Shown here: in pieces, positions 6,923-9,217 of the stretch
Layout of the letters: each line of letters begins with the position of its first letter
Position numbering within the stretch: the first letter of the stretch is position 1
Notes under the pieces: model-generated
Seen by the model: only the letters and a program-made list of their open reading frames with translations
Databases searched by the model: none
What the model was told of the DNA's origin: nothing
Program-made: the position numbers and the translations under genes
Source of the DNA: Alphaproteobacteria bacterium
GTDB taxonomy: Bacteria > Pseudomonadota > Alphaproteobacteria > RF32 > CAG-239
Length of the DNA: 9,217 nucleotides
Direction: 5' to 3'
Assembly: GCA_017963715.1 (NCBI GenBank)
Contig: JAGCTK010000146.1
Span: 1-9,217 of the forward strand

Positions 6923-7297
6923 ATGAGTCTCGATGGATTTAAAAAATGTCAACAATATTTATTGGCAGGTTTTTTTGCATTTGCAATATCTTCGATTGTG
7001 TGTGCGGGCGATTGTTATGCTGTTTTTGAAAGTTTAACAAACGCGGGCAGCACAATTTTTGTCGGTATGCGCAAAATTATTTTTGCGTCTGCCGGTTTTG
7101 GTATTATTGCCATTGCAATCGGGGCAATTTTCGGATCGCTCAACTGGAAATGGCTTGCGGCCATTATCATCGGTATTGTTGTGATTGCAGCGACCGGTGC
7201 TTTGGTCAGTTATTTAACCATGGGAACAGGTGCCGATGTCACTGTTAAGGGAATCACAAATACTTTGACAACAGGTGCTGAAGCGGAAGACTATTAG
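6923..7297 (+). CDS. Small VirB2/TrbC-like pilin-type membrane protein (paralogue 2)
   Basis: This is a 124-residue protein. A hydrophobic N-terminal segment at about 12-28 (YLLAGFFAFAISSIVCAG), followed by DCYA, suggests a signal peptide cut near residue 33. Two further helices lie at about 51-70 and 77-97, with a GSLNWKW loop. Over 48 residues from Arg50 to Tyr97 it matches gene 1 (Arg54 to Tyr101) at 22 positions by hand count, with no gaps, including GFG, AIFG, W-x-W and GAL. The tail is short, polar and acidic. Three cysteines (9, 27, 31) lie in the signal region and none beyond, whereas gene 1 has none. The ribosome binding site (AAAGG, 9 nt away) is weaker than those of its neighbours, and the gap to gene 3 is 19 nt. 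A second pilin or an assembly subunit are both possible. Confidence 0.8.
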   Translation: MSLDGFKKCQQYLLAGFFAFAISSIVCAGDCYAVFESLTNAGSTIFVGMRKIIFASAGFGIIAIAIGAIFGSLNWKWLAAIIIGIVVIAATGALVSYLTMGTGADVTVKGITNTLTTGAEAEDY

Positions 7298-7305
7298 GGC
7301 AACAT

Positions 7306-7311
7306 AGGAGG
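7306..7311 (+). promoter_or_regulatory. Consensus ribosome binding site of the large fusion gene
   Basis: AGGAGG lies 5 nt before the ATG at 7317 in a 19 nt intergenic gap. It is the strongest Shine-Dalgarno in the rightward block and fixes the start of the third gene. Confidence 0.8.
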
Positions 7312-7316
7312 GTAAC

Positions 7317-9217
7317 ATGAAAAAAATAGGCGGAATATTATGTGTACTCGGTATGGTCTTTTCAGGCTTTGTTTTGTCCGCGTCAGAGACGCATGCGCAG
7401 TTGTTGAATAACAATAGCAGCAATTCGGGATATGATACATATTACAGCAATCCAGGCGGTACCGTCGGTGTCGGTAAATACAGCGGTAGCGATACAGGCT
7501 ATACACGGACGGATTTTTCAACATATGATGTACCTTCATCGACCACTAAGTCATCTGCTACCACCGATTCGTCATCGGGCTCTGGGTCTTCGGCGGATAA
7601 CGGAAAAATTTTCAGAATTCTTGAAAGCAAGATTTATGATACATTGATGGATTTGCGCGAAATCGTGTACATGATTGCAGGCTTCGGTCTTGTCATGTTT
7701 ACGGTGATGGCAATTTTCAACAAAATCAGTTATAAACATCTCGGATATATTATGATCGGGTTGTCGCTGCTTGCATTGATGTTTCCGTTTATTGAATATT
7801 TCAGCGGATACACGACGGAAGCATTGCGCAATCAGAGAGAATTGACATTTAGAAGTTTTTTGGATCCGAATGTGTCTATGGAGCGCATTCAGGGTACCGG
7901 ATATAAAGAAATTGTTTATCCCTCATATCAGGGAGAAGTGCCAAGCGACGTCAGCGAGGGCGGCTTGTCGGATGAAGAATTGGCATCGTTACAGAATCAA
8001 CCGCATTTTGAACTACCGGAAGCGCAAGGAATTAATTTACAGGTAAGCGGTATTAAAATACCAGATACCATCGAAGCACAAGTTCCTGATATCAACAGGG
8101 CTATTTACGAGGCAGGTTGCGATCCCCTAACCATGAAGGGTAAGTGGGATGAAAAGACCTTGCAACGACTGGTTTGTTCGGTGGATGAGTTTGGCAATGT
8201 GTTGACAACGTATGAGGTTTGCGAAGGCGGTAAAATCAAAAACGGAACATGTAAAGCCACCCTTTTGACAACACTTAACAACATTACGCAAGGTACGCAG
8301 GCGGCTTTAAGTACTGTGTCAAATGCAACTGGCGCCATTGTGACCGGTATCGGAACGGCAATGGCAACTTATGAAGGCGCTAAAAACATTGTGGATGCCA
8401 TCGAAAATGCACAATGGAGTGGCGACAACTTTATGGATACGGTCAACAATATTTATGGCAGCACGCAAGGGGTGTTGTCTACCATTAACAGAGAAAATAA
8501 TATTATTGCAGGCGGTATTATGTCCACAACACAACAAATCGGCAACACAATGGACGGTACATCAACATTGGCATCGCTCTTTAATACCAATTATGAAAAT
8601 AATCCGACAGGTGCAAACAGTATGACAAACTGGTGGGGTGCTACCGATGAAAACGGAAATCGGACAAACAATCTTTATAACACTTTAGGCGGTATTTCCG
8701 ATACAACGGGAGATATTCAAAATGCTGTCGCTATAGGGACGGGAACTTTAGGAACGGTTGCGCATGATACGTATGGTATTATCGGAACAGTTGACCAATT
8801 TTCGCAGGATATGGGTCTGAGCCAATCTAATGCCGCAAAACTGGCAGAGCAAGCAGCAGCTGAACAGCAGGCAGCGGCAGAAGCGGCCGCGGCAGAGGCA
8901 GCTGCGCAGAGGGCTTTGTTGGAGGCTCAAAACCGTGCAGCCGAAGAAGAAATGCGCCGTGCACAAGAAGAGGCTTTAAGACAAGAACAACGGCGACAGG
9001 CTCAATTAGAGGCTGAAAGGCGGGCTGCCGAGGAAGAAATGCGCCGTGCACAAAATACAAAAGCGGCAGAAACTGCGATGGACAACTTGACAATGGATCA
9101 ATTGGCATCGTATGTTCAGTCGGGTCAGATTACATTTGAACAGGCCTTGAGTTTAGCAATGGCGCAAGAGGCACGTAAGGCACAGGCAGCACAGCAGGCT
9201 GCGCAACAGGCACAAGA
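7317..9217 (+). CDS. Large exported protein fusing a VirB2-like module to a cysteine-containing and coiled-coil region (partial at 3' end)
   Basis: The frame is open for 633 codons to the window edge, and I find no named family for the whole. Residues 1-27 are a signal peptide (Lys2-Lys3, hydrophobic core, cleavage near THA-Q). Residues 30-95 form a Ser/Thr/Gly/Asn/Tyr-rich linker. Residues 107-164 hold two transmembrane helices that align gaplessly with genes 1 and 2: Arg114, GFG 122-124, AIF 132-134, Tyr139 and His141 for the Trp pair, Gly148, Tyr161. Residues about 165-260 are acidic and polar. Four cysteines follow (268, 287, 302, 312). Residues about 313-500 are Gly/Thr/Asn-rich and probably helical. 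Residues about 503-587 are an Ala/Glu/Gln/Arg coiled coil with AAEEEMRRAQ twice (541-550, 570-579). An Ala/Gln-rich tail continues past the edge. A surface, tip or channel subunit of the same machine is plausible but unproven. Confidence 0.8.
   Translation, partial: MKKIGGILCVLGMVFSGFVLSASETHAQLLNNNSSNSGYDTYYSNPGGTVGVGKYSGSDTGYTRTDFSTYDVPSSTTKSSATTDSSSGSGSSADNGKIFRILESKIYDTLMDLREIVYMIAGFGLVMFTVMAIFNKISYKHLGYIMIGLSLLALMFPFIEYFSGYTTEALRNQRELTFRSFLDPNVSMERIQGTGYKEIVYPSYQGEVPSDVSEGGLSDEELASLQNQPHFELPEAQGINLQVSGIKIPDTIEAQVPDINRAIYEAGCDPLTMKGKWDEKTLQRLVCSVDEFGNVLTTYEVCEGGKIKNGTCKATLLTTLNNITQGTQAALSTVSNATGAIVTGIGTAMATYEGAKNIVDAIENAQWSGDNFMDTVNNIYGSTQGVLSTINRENNIIAGGIMSTTQQIGNTMDGTSTLASLFNTNYENNPTGANSMTNWWGATDENGNRTNNLYNTLGGISDTTGDIQNAVAIGTGTLGTVAHDTYGIIGTVDQFSQDMGLSQSNAAKLAEQAAAEQQAAAEAAAAEAAAQRALLEAQNRAAEEEMRRAQEEALRQEQRRQAQLEAERRAAEEEMRRAQNTKAAETAMDNLTMDQLASYVQSGQITFEQALSLAMAQEARKAQAAQQAAQQAQ
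8934..9053 (+). repeat. In-gene duplicated coiled-coil segment
   Basis: Codons at 8934-8966 and 9021-9053 both encode RAAEEEMRRAQ. The two DNA copies are nearly identical, sharing GAAATGCGCCGTGCACAA exactly, and lie 87 nt (29 codons) apart. This points to an internal duplication inside the coiled coil of the large fusion protein. Confidence 0.75.

Noticed and set aside
8827..9108. 93-codon Leu/Pro-rich minus-strand frame
   Set aside because: It is the reverse complement of the Ala/Glu/Gln coiled coil of the fusion gene. Such frames arise from GC-rich repeat codons and no ribosome binding site is present.

Overview
This window comes from a Gram-negative bacterium, most likely a proteobacterium. 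It encodes an outer-membrane secretin, two proteins with lipobox signal peptides and several exported envelope proteins. The lineage cannot be fixed from sequence alone. An uncultured or host-associated alphaproteobacterium would fit, but that is a guess. There are no rRNA, tRNA, CRISPR or insertion-sequence features.

The layout is two divergent gene blocks around a ~417 bp AT-rich control region (6019-6435). The left block runs leftward (6018 to 1) and looks like one operon. It holds a large membrane-anchored acidic protein with a C-terminal OmpA-like module, a PilL/TcpQ-type lipoprotein, a PilN-type (R64 family) secretin, a PilO-type inner-membrane accessory protein, and the N-terminus of a further exported protein in the position where PilP lies in R64. 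The last four genes overlap or nearly touch (14 nt overlap, 18 nt gap, 11 nt overlap), with ribosome binding sites buried in the preceding gene or squeezed into the gap. The order L-N-O-(P) matches type IVb pilus clusters of conjugative plasmids and integrative elements.

The right block runs rightward (6436 to beyond 9217). It holds three consecutive genes whose products share the same 48-residue two-helix membrane module, aligned without gaps: Arg, GFG, AIF, an aromatic pair, Gly and a final Tyr all fall at identical spacing. The first two are small exported proteins resembling VirB2/TrbC pilins (or small Dot/Icm-type membrane proteins). The third fuses the module to a much longer chain with four cysteines, a Gly/Thr/Asn-rich helical region and an Ala/Glu/Gln/Arg coiled coil. 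It is still open at the window edge. A strong 14 bp stem-loop without a U-tract separates the first and second genes and may set unequal expression.

Taken together, the window looks like part of a trans-envelope machine that places a type IVb pilus secretin complex next to VirB2-like subunits, as expected for a conjugation or secretion locus. The parts most deserving follow-up are the three-paralogue pilin-like block, especially the large fusion, and the OmpA-like anchor protein heading the secretin operon. No prepilin, ATPase or platform gene lies in the window, so the identity of the whole system is inferred.
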